A model generated the notes under the pieces. It had not been told where the DNA came from. It saw nothing but the letters and a program-made list of their open reading frames with translations, and did no database searches. From contig JBMNGH010000007.1 of assembly GCA_050949725.1 (NCBI GenBank), positions 1-64,000 of the forward strand: a stretch of 64,000 nt of DNA, written 5' to 3'. Below are positions 53,504 through 62,448 of this stretch, piece after piece. Position 1 is the first letter of the stretch. The number at the start of each line of letters is the position of its first letter. The position numbers and the translations under genes are program-made. The stretch is from JBMNGH01 sp050949725 (GTDB taxonomy: Bacteria > Bacillota > Thermosediminibacteria > Thermosediminibacterales > Tepidanaerobacteraceae).

Positions 53504-53884
53504 CTAAATAGACGCAATAAACTCCATTTCTATTTTTACATCTTTTGGCAACCTAGATACTTCAACACAGCTTCTTGCAGGGGGAGAATTTTTGAAATAG
53601 CCGGAATATATATCGTTTATCGTCGCAAAGTCATCCATATCTGCTATGAACAATGTTGTTTTAACTATGTTATCCATTGATGCTCCAAGGGATTCCAACA
53701 GCCCTTGCACGTTTTCCAAAACCTGTTTTGTCTGTTCTTGAATGCCTCCGTCCACAATTTTTCCAGTAGCAGGATTAAGCGGTATCTGACCCGAAGCAAA
53801 CAAAAACCCCCCCGATTTAACCGCCTGTGAATAGGGTCCTATAGCGGCCGGTGCTTTTTCTGTGGAAATAACTTTCTTGTCCAT
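53504..53884 (-). CDS. ridA: RidA-family enamine/imine deaminase
   Basis: This 126-aa protein hydrolyses reactive enamine/imine intermediates from PLP enzymes to 2-oxoacids and ammonia. Signatures are APAAIGPYSQAVKSGGF, FASGQIPLNP and the C-terminal PPARSCVEVSRLPKDVKIEME, where the Arg binds carboxylate. AAGGAGAG precedes the ATG. It lies 30 nt after an oligopeptide-binding lipoprotein gene, so the two may form an operon. Confidence 0.95.
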   Translation of the reverse strand: MDKKVISTEKAPAAIGPYSQAVKSGGFLFASGQIPLNPATGKIVDGGIQEQTKQVLENVQGLLESLGASMDNIVKTTLFIADMDDFATINDIYSGYFKNSPPARSCVEVSRLPKDVKIEMEFIASI

Positions 53885-53914
53885 AAAATCACTCTCCTTT
53901 TAATAATACCTTAA

Positions 53915-55528
53915 TCATTCAACGTACCATTTGGAAATGCTGTCAAATACATTACTGGTGTCAGGCGCAACTCCTTTGATTCTTTCACTGACACACACAA
54001 TGCTATTGGGACTGTACAAGAAAAGATACGGTACATCACGTGCTATTATCTCTTGTGCTTCATACATTAACTCTTGAAATTTTTCCTCATCCTTTTCTAC
54101 ATTTGCTTTATCCAGTATAGCATCAAGTTCATCTTCACTATAAGAAACAAAGTTATACCCATTTTTAATCGCCTTGCTTGAAAACATCGAATTTAAATCG
54201 GGAACAGTTAAGAGCTTCCACCCCATTAAGGCCGCATCATACTGCTTATCTAACACCCTTTTTTTAAGTTCATCCCAAGAAAGGTTTACAAGTCTAACTG
54301 ATATCCCTATTTCCTTTAGATTTTCTTGTATATCAACAGCAGCTTGGTATCTTGAGGAATTAGATGAATTTACCAGTAGCTCAAATTCAAATTTATGGGT
54401 CTTTCCTTTAATTCTTTTTTCTTTTATCCCATCACCATCAATATCCTCCCATCCCGCATCCTTTAAGATTTGGGCAGCCATGTCCATATTGTACATGCTA
54501 CTTTGTACAGCTGAATTAAATACCCATGAGTGAGGCAAAACAGGACCATCAACGATAATTCCCAAACCCTGGACGGCATTTTGGAGGATCGCAGGCCTGT
54601 CAATCCCGGCCAGTAATGCCTTCCTAACGCTAGCATCTTCAAAAATTGGGTTTCTTTGATTCAGGGCAACAAATTCCAAATAACTGGACGGATACTGAAT
54701 CAGGTTCATGCCTTTTACATCGCGAAAGAAATTCCAGTCCTGATTATTGATAAAGAGCAGGTCAATTTCACCTTTTCTGAATGATTGTTTGGCAGAGGCT
54801 TTTTCTCCAAACATCCGTACATTGACCTTTGCAATTATAGGCTTAGTGCCGAAATAGCTTTCATTCCTTTCTAGGGTTATTGTATCAGTTGTACTATTTG
54901 TTACTTTAAACTGACCTGTTCCAGGCACTAATTCCGCATTTTCTTCATTTGACTGGGATTTTAAATACGAAGCTGGCGCGATTCCAAAAGTCATTCTGCC
55001 GAGTATACCTCCGAAAGGCTGATTTAAAGTAACCACAACAGTGCTTTCATCAGGTGCGCTATAATCTAATATATAGTCTAATTCCGGAAATACAGTTGCT
55101 TTGTCTTCTTTATATCTCGTTTCTTTTAAAAGAAAGAGCCTGTCAAAAGTCGCTATGACATCTTGTGATGTCAAATTTTGGCCATCATGCCACTTAACAC
55201 CCTTTTTTAGGTGAAAGGTATAGATTTTGCCATCATCGGAAATATCCCATGACTCAGCAAGACAAGGTTTAGTATGCCCCTTACCGTCAATTATCACAAG
55301 GCCGTTATACACCAAATTAGAAATTAACCTTTCTTCATCATTTTTAATCTGAAATGGGTCAAGTTTAACATGTGAACATACGCCGATTCTTAACTCGTCT
55401 GTAATATGTGGCATGTTCTGTGTATCCTCTTTTTCTATCGGCGTAAGTAAATTGTCATTAGAACAACCAGAAATCAGAAATGTTATACATAAGAGAAGTG
55501 CCGCTGCCAACTTCAAAATTGTTTTCAT
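53915..55528 (-). CDS. oligopeptide/dipeptide-type solute-binding lipoprotein
   Basis: This 537-aa SBP_bac_5-family protein has signal peptide KTILKLAAALLLCITFL and lipobox ISGC. The mature domain starts with LRIGVCSHVKLDPFQI and contains ESWDISDDGKIYTFHLKKGVKWHDG, split around residue 85-105. It captures peptides or nickel-like ligands for an ABC importer, whose permeases are not in this window. Two adjacent ATGs (55531 and 55528) share the GGGGG ribosome site. Confidence 0.92.
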   Translation of the reverse strand: MKTILKLAAALLLCITFLISGCSNDNLLTPIEKEDTQNMPHITDELRIGVCSHVKLDPFQIKNDEERLISNLVYNGLVIIDGKGHTKPCLAESWDISDDGKIYTFHLKKGVKWHDGQNLTSQDVIATFDRLFLLKETRYKEDKATVFPELDYILDYSAPDESTVVVTLNQPFGGILGRMTFGIAPASYLKSQSNEENAELVPGTGQFKVTNSTTDTITLERNESYFGTKPIIAKVNVRMFGEKASAKQSFRKGEIDLLFINNQDWNFFRDVKGMNLIQYPSSYLEFVALNQRNPIFEDASVRKALLAGIDRPAILQNAVQGLGIIVDGPVLPHSWVFNSAVQSSMYNMDMAAQILKDAGWEDIDGDGIKEKRIKGKTHKFEFELLVNSSNSSRYQAAVDIQENLKEIGISVRLVNLSWDELKKRVLDKQYDAALMGWKLLTVPDLNSMFSSKAIKNGYNFVSYSEDELDAILDKANVEKDEEKFQELMYEAQEIIARDVPYLFLYSPNSIVCVSERIKGVAPDTSNVFDSISKWYVE

Positions 55529-55634
55529 CATTGGGCCCCCAGTATAAACCAGAAACATTTGACATTATAATGAAATTATAGTATACATGAAATCAGAGGT
55601 CAATTTCCAAGGCCATTTAACTCGGAGGTATGTT

Positions 55635-56039
55635 ATGGAAAGGACTTTTGTCATGATAAAACCGGATGGTGTAAGACGCGGACTGATAGGCACAATCTTA
55701 AAAAAATATGAAGACAAAGGGCTTAAAATAATCGCCGGAAAGTTGATGAACGTTCCAATAGAACTCGCCAAAAAACACTACTGTGAACACACCTCAAAAC
55801 CTTTTTTTAATGAATTAATCAGCTACATAACATCTGGACCAGTCTTTGCAGCGGTTCTAGAAGGCAATAAGGCAGTGACAATCGTCCGCCTCCTCAACGG
55901 GGCCACTAAGGTTGAAGATGCCCTTCCCGGTACAATTCGTGGGGATATGGCAATTTCTACAACAGAAAACCTAGTCCACGGCTCGGACAGTGGTGACAGT
56001 GCAAAAAGAGAAATAGCCCTCTGGTTCCCTGAATTGTGA
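55635..56039 (+). CDS. ndk: nucleoside diphosphate kinase
   Basis: This 134-aa enzyme equilibrates nucleoside triphosphates. It has the N-terminal MERTFVMIKPDGVRRG and the active-site NLVHGSDSGDSAKREI with the phospho-His. CGGAGG precedes the ATG at 55635; the frame extends 16 codons upstream without a ribosome site. Its stop codon abuts the stop codon of the convergent next gene. Confidence 0.97.
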   Translation: MERTFVMIKPDGVRRGLIGTILKKYEDKGLKIIAGKLMNVPIELAKKHYCEHTSKPFFNELISYITSGPVFAAVLEGNKAVTIVRLLNGATKVEDALPGTIRGDMAISTTENLVHGSDSGDSAKREIALWFPEL

Positions 56040-57074
56040 TTATTTCATTTTCTTAAGCTTTGGATTATCAACAATACCTGGAATTCTTCCCCTCTTTGCT
56101 ATCGGTTTGCCGTCAACCATTTTTAAATCAAGGGTCATATCTATCGGCGGCGCCCCCGATATATAGCTTCCAACACCGAACGCATCTGCGCCCGCATCTG
56201 ACAGAATTTTTATCCTGTCCGGACAAAGCCCCCCTGAAACAAATATCTTGATATGCTCATACCCCTTCTGATCTAATCTCTTTCTGAGTTCATAGACGAG
56301 CCCAGGGGTTACCCCGCCCCTTTCACTCGGCGTGTCAAGTCTTACACCTTCTAATGCGCTACCAAGAGCCTCGGCTAACGCAAGCGTCTCTTCTACCTCG
56401 TCCCTAAATGTATCGACTAAGATAATCCTGGGAGAATCGGGAGGCATTATCTCATCATATACCTTTGCAACCGAAATTGTTTGGCCTGCGACAATCATGG
56501 CAGCATGTGGAATGGTCCCTGAAGGGTCCCTCCCAAGCAGCTTTGCAGCCAATATGCAGCTGGCGTTATTGGCCCCTCCTATTATGGCCGCGCGCTCCAT
56601 TACAGGGGCAACAGCAGGGTGAACATGGCGGGCACCAAAGCAGATAAATACCTTGTCCTCTACAGCCTGACGACATTTCCATGCTGCGGTAGCCCAGGCA
56701 CTTGAATGTGCCATCATGCCTAAAATCACTGTTTCGTAAATACCGAATTCCCGATAAGGCCCCTTTATCCGCATGACTGTATCCTTGGCCTCAAAGGTTT
56801 CACCTTCCGGTATAGCATCAATCTCGACGGCCTTGTTTTTTAATAAGTTGAGCACTTCTTGGGTCCCGCACATCATCCCTGATTTCCTGGGAAATATTTC
56901 TGCTACTACTTCCTTTGAAGCAATTCCCATATGATTTAAAATATCCATTGTCTTTATGAAATATATGTCAGTCGTAAGCCCGGCTGCTATTTCATCATGA
57001 TTTGCAGAAAACAATGGCCTGTCGTGTTCGAGTTTTAATCTTTTCACTTGAGACAATGTTTTAATTTCTTCCAT
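56040..57074 (-). CDS. nicotinate phosphoribosyltransferase
   Basis: This 344-aa enzyme makes nicotinate mononucleotide from nicotinate and PRPP in NAD salvage. SANHDEIAAGLTTDIYFIK, split at the N terminus, GARHVHPAVAPVMERAA near 155, FVSGGLCPDRI and GVGSYISGAPP in the C-terminal part match the short clostridial/archaeal subgroup. The ATG at 57074 follows GAGAGG. The nicotinamidase-like gene at 47.7 kb could supply its substrate. Confidence 0.92.
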   Translation of the reverse strand: MEEIKTLSQVKRLKLEHDRPLFSANHDEIAAGLTTDIYFIKTMDILNHMGIASKEVVAEIFPRKSGMMCGTQEVLNLLKNKAVEIDAIPEGETFEAKDTVMRIKGPYREFGIYETVILGMMAHSSAWATAAWKCRQAVEDKVFICFGARHVHPAVAPVMERAAIIGGANNASCILAAKLLGRDPSGTIPHAAMIVAGQTISVAKVYDEIMPPDSPRIILVDTFRDEVEETLALAEALGSALEGVRLDTPSERGGVTPGLVYELRKRLDQKGYEHIKIFVSGGLCPDRIKILSDAGADAFGVGSYISGAPPIDMTLDLKMVDGKPIAKRGRIPGIVDNPKLKKMK

Positions 57075-57149
57075 AATAGTAAACCTCTCTTTCGTTTTAA
57101 AAAAAATTAACATATACAGCCGAGTATTATTAATTTATCAAAACAACCT

Positions 57150-57704
57150 CTAAAAAGCGTATAATTTTCTATACCACCTGTAAGCCTTTTTTACTTTTAT
57201 GACAAATTCCCTCGTCTCATCAAACGGTATACCATCTTCTCTGGCATCGACTAACTTGCCGTTCTTTAACCACTTAGCTACATTTCCCCTGCCTCCATTA
57301 TACGCAGCAAGGACAAGAGTCATATCATCGCCAAACTCATTTTGTAAGGTTTTAAGATACCATGTCCCAATTTTGATGTTAAGTTCAGGGTCTTTTAGCT
57401 GCTCGGTTTCAAAATCCCGAATTCCCATCTTGTCGGCTGACCATTTAGCTGTTTCAGGCATGAGCTGCATTAACCCAACAGCACCTTTAGAGGAAATTGC
57501 TTTTGGGGAAAAACCACTTTCCACCTTTATAACAGCAGCTGTTAAATAAGGGTCAACCTCATATTCGACAGAATATCGAGTAATTACATCCCGATACTTT
57601 AATGGGTAGATGTATTTCATAAACCAGAGGATATTATTGTGCAATGCAAATAACCCTATGACAATTACAAGTACAATAATAATTGCTGTTAATTTTTTTA
57701 TCAC
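57150..57704 (-). CDS. membrane-anchored lytic transglycosylase (SLT domain)
   Basis: This 184-aa protein has an N-terminal membrane anchor (IIIVLVIVIGLFAL) and a soluble lytic transglycosylase domain: AVIKVESGFSPKAISSKGAVGLMQ, split near residues 54-77, with the catalytic Glu in KVESGF, then LAAYNGGRGNV. It cleaves peptidoglycan outside the cell. The start is a GTG that overlaps the coaE stop as GTGA, so translation is probably coupled; a ribosome site lies 13 nt upstream. Confidence 0.93.
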   Translation of the reverse strand: MIKKLTAIIIVLVIVIGLFALHNNILWFMKYIYPLKYRDVITRYSVEYEVDPYLTAAVIKVESGFSPKAISSKGAVGLMQLMPETAKWSADKMGIRDFETEQLKDPELNIKIGTWYLKTLQNEFGDDMTLVLAAYNGGRGNVAKWLKNGKLVDAREDGIPFDETREFVIKVKKAYRWYRKLYAF

Positions 57705-58300
57705 TGGATAGATAAATCCTCCCAAATTTTTTCTACCTGTCTTTTTGTATGTGCAATATCGCTACTGTTATCAATTATTCTTTTTGCAAACTTGAGTTTT
57801 TCCTCAAGAGGCATTTGAGCTCTTATTCTATTGATCGCCTGTCTAACTGTCATGTTTTTTTCGCGATTCATGAGCCTTTGAATTTGAGTTTTTTCATCAA
57901 CCGTTACAACCCAGACCTCATCAACATACGAATCGAGACCAACTTCCAAGAGCAAAGCGGCATCTATTACCACAACCCTCTGATTTTCTCTTTTGTAAAC
58001 TAAAAGTTCATTTTTAATCTCATCGATTATTTTGGGATGTGTAATACCATTTAAGATTTTTAGCTTTTTTTTATCGGAAAAGACTAAGCTCCCTAATTTT
58101 TTACGGTTTATCTTTCCATCAGGACATAAAATTTCATCACCAAAATGTTTTTTTATTTCAAACCAAGCTTCTTTTCCTGGAAGCATTACTTGCCTGCTTA
58201 TCTTATCAGCATCTATTATAACAGCACCTTTCTGTTTAAGCAATAAAGAAACCGTACTCTTTCCACTTGCTATCCCACCTGTAAGACCTATGACTAACAG
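57701..58300 (-). CDS. coaE: dephospho-CoA kinase
   Basis: This enzyme of about 199 aa phosphorylates dephospho-CoA in the last step of CoA synthesis. Walker A GLTGGIASGKST starts four residues after the proposed start, and DADKISRQV and VVVIDAALLLE are typical. The ribosome site AAGGAGG is followed after seven bases by CTG, which would give the ideal length (MLVIGLTGG). No ATG, GTG or TTG lies at useful spacing; the ATG at 58333 is upstream of the ribosome site. A non-canonical CTG start, or coupling from 58333, is therefore likely. Confidence 0.9.
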   Translation of the reverse strand: MLVIGLTGGIASGKSTVSLLLKQKGAVIIDADKISRQVMLPGKEAWFEIKKHFGDEILCPDGKINRKKLGSLVFSDKKKLKILNGITHPKIIDEIKNELLVYKRENQRVVVIDAALLLEVGLDSYVDEVWVVTVDEKTQIQRLMNREKNMTVRQAINRIRAQMPLEEKLKFAKRIIDNSSDIAHTKRQVEKIWEDLSIQ

Positions 58301-58317
58301 ATTAATGCCTCCTTCAT

Positions 58318-60912
58318 TTAGAGTTCTCCCCATGTGTATGCTTGCTTTAAGTCTACTAACAAAGGCACTTTAAGCAAAACGGCGTTTTCCATATGATGCT
58401 TTACTGCCTGTTTTACCTCAGAAAGCTCGTTTTTTGGAACATCAAGAATGAGCTCATCGTGTATTTGAAGCACCAACTTAGTTTTAAGATTATTTTGTTC
58501 TAGGTATTCATAAACCTTGATCATTGCTATCTTTATTATATCTGCAGCACTTCCTTGTATTGGAGTATTCATAGCTGCCCTTTCCGCAAATGACCTAATG
58601 TTATAATTTTTGCTGTTTATATCGGGTAAATACCGCCTTCGATTAAAGATAGTAGTAACATACCCCCTTGTTTTGGCTTGCTTAATTGTATTTCGAACAT
58701 AATCCCTAACACCTTGATACCTTTTAAAGTATGCTTCTATATATTCTTTTGCTTCACTGTTGGTAATGCCCAACCCTTGAGCTAAACCATACTCGCTTAT
58801 GCCATAAACGATACCGAAGTTTACAGCCTTTGCCTTATCCCTTAGCTCATATGAAACATCTTCTTTCGGGACTCCAAAGACTTCGCTTGCAGTCCTCGTA
58901 TGTATGTCATCATTGTTTTTAAATGCCTCAATCAGACCGGTATCACCTGAAACATGTGCTAGTACCCGAAGCTCTATTTGTGAATAATCACCGGACAACA
59001 GAAGACGATCAGGGTTTTCTGCAGAAAAAACACTGCGAATTCTCCTTCCCTCATCTGTCTTTACCGGAATATTTTGCAAGTTTGGTTCAGTGCTGCTTAT
59101 ACGGCCGGTCGATGTCACAGTCTGATTATAATGTGTATGAATTTTTTCTGTCTCTTTGTCTAGGACGGCCAACAAGCCATCGGCATATGTTGATTTTAGC
59201 TTCATCAAGAATCTGTACCTCAAAATTTTCTCGACTATAGGGTGACTCGACTTCAGTTTTTCCAAAACATCTGCATCAGTAGAATATCCTGTCTTTGTCT
59301 TTTTAACTACAGGCAGATGTAACTTTTCAAACAAGACTTCACCAAGTTGTTTTGGTGAATTAATGTTAAATTTTATCCCTGCCAGCTCATATATTTCATT
59401 TGTCAGGTCAGACATCTTTCTGCCAAACTCTGCTGAGAGTACCTCTAGTTTTTGCTTATCAGCTTTAATTCCAACTGTCTCCATTTCAGAGAGTACTTTG
59501 CCAAGGGGCATTTCTACATTTTCAAAAAGGTCATGCATTCCCACATCATCAAGTTGCTCGGCCAGAAAATCTTTCAATTGAATAAGCGCCAAAGCTCTAA
59601 GTCCGAAATCCTGGATATCCTGCAATTCTTTTCCCAAGTATTCATATGCTATATTTTCAATATCATAGCTGGATTTTGAAGGATTTAATAAATATGCGGC
59701 AAGCATTGTGTCAAACTTGCAACCAAAGTTTATATTCCAGCTCTTAAAAGCACATCTGGCCAATTTCCAGTCGTGTGTAATTATTTTGCCAGATGAATGT
59801 TCAACAAAATTTTTTAGCAATGACCTGATATCTTCATTAGAATCAAGTTCTTCCCTCTTTAGGTAATATGCACACTTTGCTGTAGAAAAACCTATTTCTA
59901 AGATATCATAAAGCGCAGGCGAAATTTTTGCTGTCTTTATGAGTATTGCCAAGAAATCCGAATTCTCAAGCACACTTATCGCTTTTTCCATATCATCAGT
60001 CGTTTTTATCCTGCTCGAAGTAATTTGTTCATGATTTGCTTCTTTTTTGTCTTGTCTTACTTCAATCTTGCTAATAAGGCTGTAAAACTCCATTTCTCGA
60101 AACAATTTTAAAAGGCGGTCATAATCCGGGCTTTTTCTGCCGAATTCCGAAAAATCACATTCTACATCAAGTTCCCTCACTATAGTTGCCAATTTTTTGC
60201 TCATCAGAATCTGATCTTCATAACACATTACTCCCTCTCTTATTTTTCCCTTTAGCTCATCCTTGCTTTTTAATAAATTTTCAACACTCCCAAATTGTTT
60301 TATGAGCTTAGATGCAGTTTTTAAGCCTATTCCAGGTATACCCGGAATATTGTCAGACGTATCTCCTTTTAGGGCTTTTAAATCTGTAATCCTTTCAGGT
60401 TCTACCCCATAACGATCTATGACCTTCAGTGTATCATATAATTCCATCTTACTTATACCTTTAATTGTAAGCATCACATGTGTCAAATCAGACACTAGTT
60501 GAAGAGCATCCTTATCTCCAGTAACGATTATTGTGTATAATCCTGCATCTTCAGCCTTTTTGGAGAAAATACCCAACAAATCATCAGCCTCGAGCCCTTC
60601 CTTTTCCACATAAGAAACATTTAAAGCATTCAGCACATCCTTTAAAAGGTCGAATTGTCGGATCAGTTCATCAGGGGTTCTAGGTCGGGTGGCCTTATAT
60701 TCTGAATACATGTCCTGTCTAAAAGTGGGCCCCTTTTTATCAAAAGCAACCATAACATAGTCAGGATTTTGCTCTTTTAACAGCCTAAAGAACATATTGA
60801 TAAAGCCGAAAACGGCGTTTGTATATATTCCTTTTGACGACCTCAAGGGAGGCAGTGCATGAAAAGCCCTGTGTACAAGACTATTCCCATCAATTAACAA
60901 CATCTTTTCCAT
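58318..60912 (-). CDS. polA: DNA polymerase I
   Basis: This 864-aa polymerase serves repair and Okazaki fragment maturation. A 5'-nuclease domain with HhH covers about residues 1-290 (LLIDGNSLVHRAFHALP at the start). The middle domain (about 300-450) resembles a 3'-5' exonuclease but lacks the metal-binding Asp and Glu residues (FLAILIKTA in place of the DxE motif), so it is probably inactive. The polymerase domain shows GDYSQIELRVLAH, KAVNFGIVYG and QIHDEL. The ATG at 60912 follows GAGGTGA. coaE and the transglycosylase follow in an operon-like string. Confidence 0.97.
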   Translation of the reverse strand: MEKMLLIDGNSLVHRAFHALPPLRSSKGIYTNAVFGFINMFFRLLKEQNPDYVMVAFDKKGPTFRQDMYSEYKATRPRTPDELIRQFDLLKDVLNALNVSYVEKEGLEADDLLGIFSKKAEDAGLYTIIVTGDKDALQLVSDLTHVMLTIKGISKMELYDTLKVIDRYGVEPERITDLKALKGDTSDNIPGIPGIGLKTASKLIKQFGSVENLLKSKDELKGKIREGVMCYEDQILMSKKLATIVRELDVECDFSEFGRKSPDYDRLLKLFREMEFYSLISKIEVRQDKKEANHEQITSSRIKTTDDMEKAISVLENSDFLAILIKTAKISPALYDILEIGFSTAKCAYYLKREELDSNEDIRSLLKNFVEHSSGKIITHDWKLARCAFKSWNINFGCKFDTMLAAYLLNPSKSSYDIENIAYEYLGKELQDIQDFGLRALALIQLKDFLAEQLDDVGMHDLFENVEMPLGKVLSEMETVGIKADKQKLEVLSAEFGRKMSDLTNEIYELAGIKFNINSPKQLGEVLFEKLHLPVVKKTKTGYSTDADVLEKLKSSHPIVEKILRYRFLMKLKSTYADGLLAVLDKETEKIHTHYNQTVTSTGRISSTEPNLQNIPVKTDEGRRIRSVFSAENPDRLLLSGDYSQIELRVLAHVSGDTGLIEAFKNNDDIHTRTASEVFGVPKEDVSYELRDKAKAVNFGIVYGISEYGLAQGLGITNSEAKEYIEAYFKRYQGVRDYVRNTIKQAKTRGYVTTIFNRRRYLPDINSKNYNIRSFAERAAMNTPIQGSAADIIKIAMIKVYEYLEQNNLKTKLVLQIHDELILDVPKNELSEVKQAVKHHMENAVLLKVPLLVDLKQAYTWGEL

Positions 60913-60969
60913 ATTTATCACCTCGATACTATTATTTCACCAAAAAAACAGAAAAACCTGCAAAAAAAT

Positions 60970-61107
60970 AAGAACCCCACCCAACAACGCAATCAAAGAT
61001 TGCTGTTGGGGCCCGGGAACCTTGCGCTTCGCTGAAGAACCCCACCCAACAACGCAATCAAAGATTGCTGTTGGGGCCCGGGAACCTTTTTGTTGCACAA
61101 TAAAAAA
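60970..61107 (+). repeat. Dispersed hairpin repeat, two tandem copies (locus E)
   Basis: Copy 1 (60970-61024) and copy 2 (61035-61107) are nearly identical to each other: outer arm CCCAAC pairing with GTTGGG, inner arm GCAATC with GATTGC, then GGCCCGGGAACCTT. They are joined by GCGCTTCGCTG, as at locus A. Copy 2 ends in GTTGTTGCACAA-type loop sequence flanked by CTTTTT/AAAAAG. They lie upstream of polA on the minus strand. Confidence 0.92.
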
Positions 61108-61135
61108 GCCCTGAATTCCGATATCAGAGCTTTTT
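61103..61135 (-). terminator. Terminator after the anti-sigma gene
   Basis: AAAAAGCCCTGA and TCAGAGCTTTTT pair with one mismatch around a 9-nt loop. Both strands have T runs within the arms. It lies 12 nt past the minus-strand stop codon. Confidence 0.8.
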
Positions 61136-61147
61136 GTGAAAACAAAA

Positions 61148-62425
61148 TTACTTCTTGTTGCGTCTTGTGCGGTTGTATATTATAAGAATGATTATACATA
61201 AAAAAGCGATGACTGCTGCAACCGGAAGAATGATACCTGTCAGATGGGCCACCCATGCCAGCGCGTTTGTCAATACATTCAGGGCTGTGATAAACCCCTC
61301 CCTGATTTTCCCCAACACTTCATTGAATGATATTCCTGTAACCGTCTCCTTGGACGGCCGTTGTTCGATCAAGTTTATATTTATAGATGACAAACGTATC
61401 ATCTTATCCCATGCCCTTAATTGTCCTGTTAGCTGATCTTGTTCAGTTCTCACCCTGTTCAATTCATTCTCTATCCTCAGCAGTTCATCAACATTGTTTG
61501 CCATATTTAATAGCTCAAGAAGCCTCTCTTCTTGGCGTTTCAGGTTCCTAACCTTTGCATCGGTATCGTAATAGCTGTCAGTTATCTCCTGGCCGCTGAT
61601 GTTTTCGCTTTGGCATTTCCCAAAAGACCTGATTTCTTCAACCGCATCCATCAGCTTATCTTCGGGGACACGTATGGTTATATTTGCTTGGCGGGATATT
61701 ATTCCTGAGTCATAAGAAGTTACATTGCTGTTTTCCACATACCCCCCATACCTTTGTGCAAGCTCGATCGATGATTCCAATTTTTGTTCAAAATGTTCTA
61801 CGTAAACGGTTATACCTGCGCTTTTAATTATCTTGCGCTCTCTAACACTCTCTTCTTCTAAAGGGGTAGAGCTCATAAGTGACGGTTGTTCTAGGGCCTG
61901 TTCTTGTGGGGCACTTTTCATCAAGTATTTACGTGATTCATTATCTATTCCTTCATCCGATTCCACAAAGAAGCTGTCTTCTTCTGCCATTTCACTCTGT
62001 TGTATCCCTATTTCACCGCTTCCGCTCATAGATAAATTGTCAAATGTAGGTTGGGTCAAAATTTTGATTCCAATAATTCCTACCAGAATCACCGCTATAC
62101 CTGCCGCTATACGCCTCTTGTTTTGGACAAAACCTGAAAATACAGTTAATGCTTTTTTTAGACCTGAAAAGTTGAACGAAGTTCTATCAGTACTCTGTTT
62201 ACTGCTAACACGAACCAGTTTGTCATGAAGGGTAGACATATAATCGTGCGGTAGTTCTACTTGTTCAACTGAGTTTAAGGTTTTCACGATTTGTTCCATA
62301 GCCTTTAGTTCTTCTCTACATTCAGCACAGTTGCGTATATGCTCATTAAGAATTTCTCTTTCTTCAAGTGTAATGGTTCCTTCTATATACTTGTTTATAA
62401 GTTCTTCAAAGCGTTCAAATGCCAT
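61148..62425 (-). CDS. zinc-finger anti-sigma factor fused to a DUF4349 membrane domain
   Basis: This 425-aa protein has an N-terminal zinc-finger anti-sigma domain (HIRNCAECREELK near 29-41, the HxxxCxxC ZAS motif). A transmembrane helix follows near 105-125, then a linker and a large extracytoplasmic DUF4349 domain with a coiled coil (about 205-390). A second helix lies at the end (VAAVIAFLCIIILIIY) with a basic tail. The topology suits a membrane sensor that holds the ECF sigma factor encoded 23 nt upstream. GGGGGG precedes the ATG. The signal is probably cell-envelope stress. Confidence 0.9.
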   Translation of the reverse strand: MAFERFEELINKYIEGTITLEEREILNEHIRNCAECREELKAMEQIVKTLNSVEQVELPHDYMSTLHDKLVRVSSKQSTDRTSFNFSGLKKALTVFSGFVQNKRRIAAGIAVILVGIIGIKILTQPTFDNLSMSGSGEIGIQQSEMAEEDSFFVESDEGIDNESRKYLMKSAPQEQALEQPSLMSSTPLEEESVRERKIIKSAGITVYVEHFEQKLESSIELAQRYGGYVENSNVTSYDSGIISRQANITIRVPEDKLMDAVEEIRSFGKCQSENISGQEITDSYYDTDAKVRNLKRQEERLLELLNMANNVDELLRIENELNRVRTEQDQLTGQLRAWDKMIRLSSININLIEQRPSKETVTGISFNEVLGKIREGFITALNVLTNALAWVAHLTGIILPVAAVIAFLCIIILIIYNRTRRNKK

Positions 62426-62448
62426 ACCCTTCCCCCCTTTCGTCCCAT

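Noticed and set aside
20932..61107. Repeat family as a CRISPR array
   Set aside because: Copies are scattered over 40 kb, not regularly spaced, and there are no cas genes in the window.
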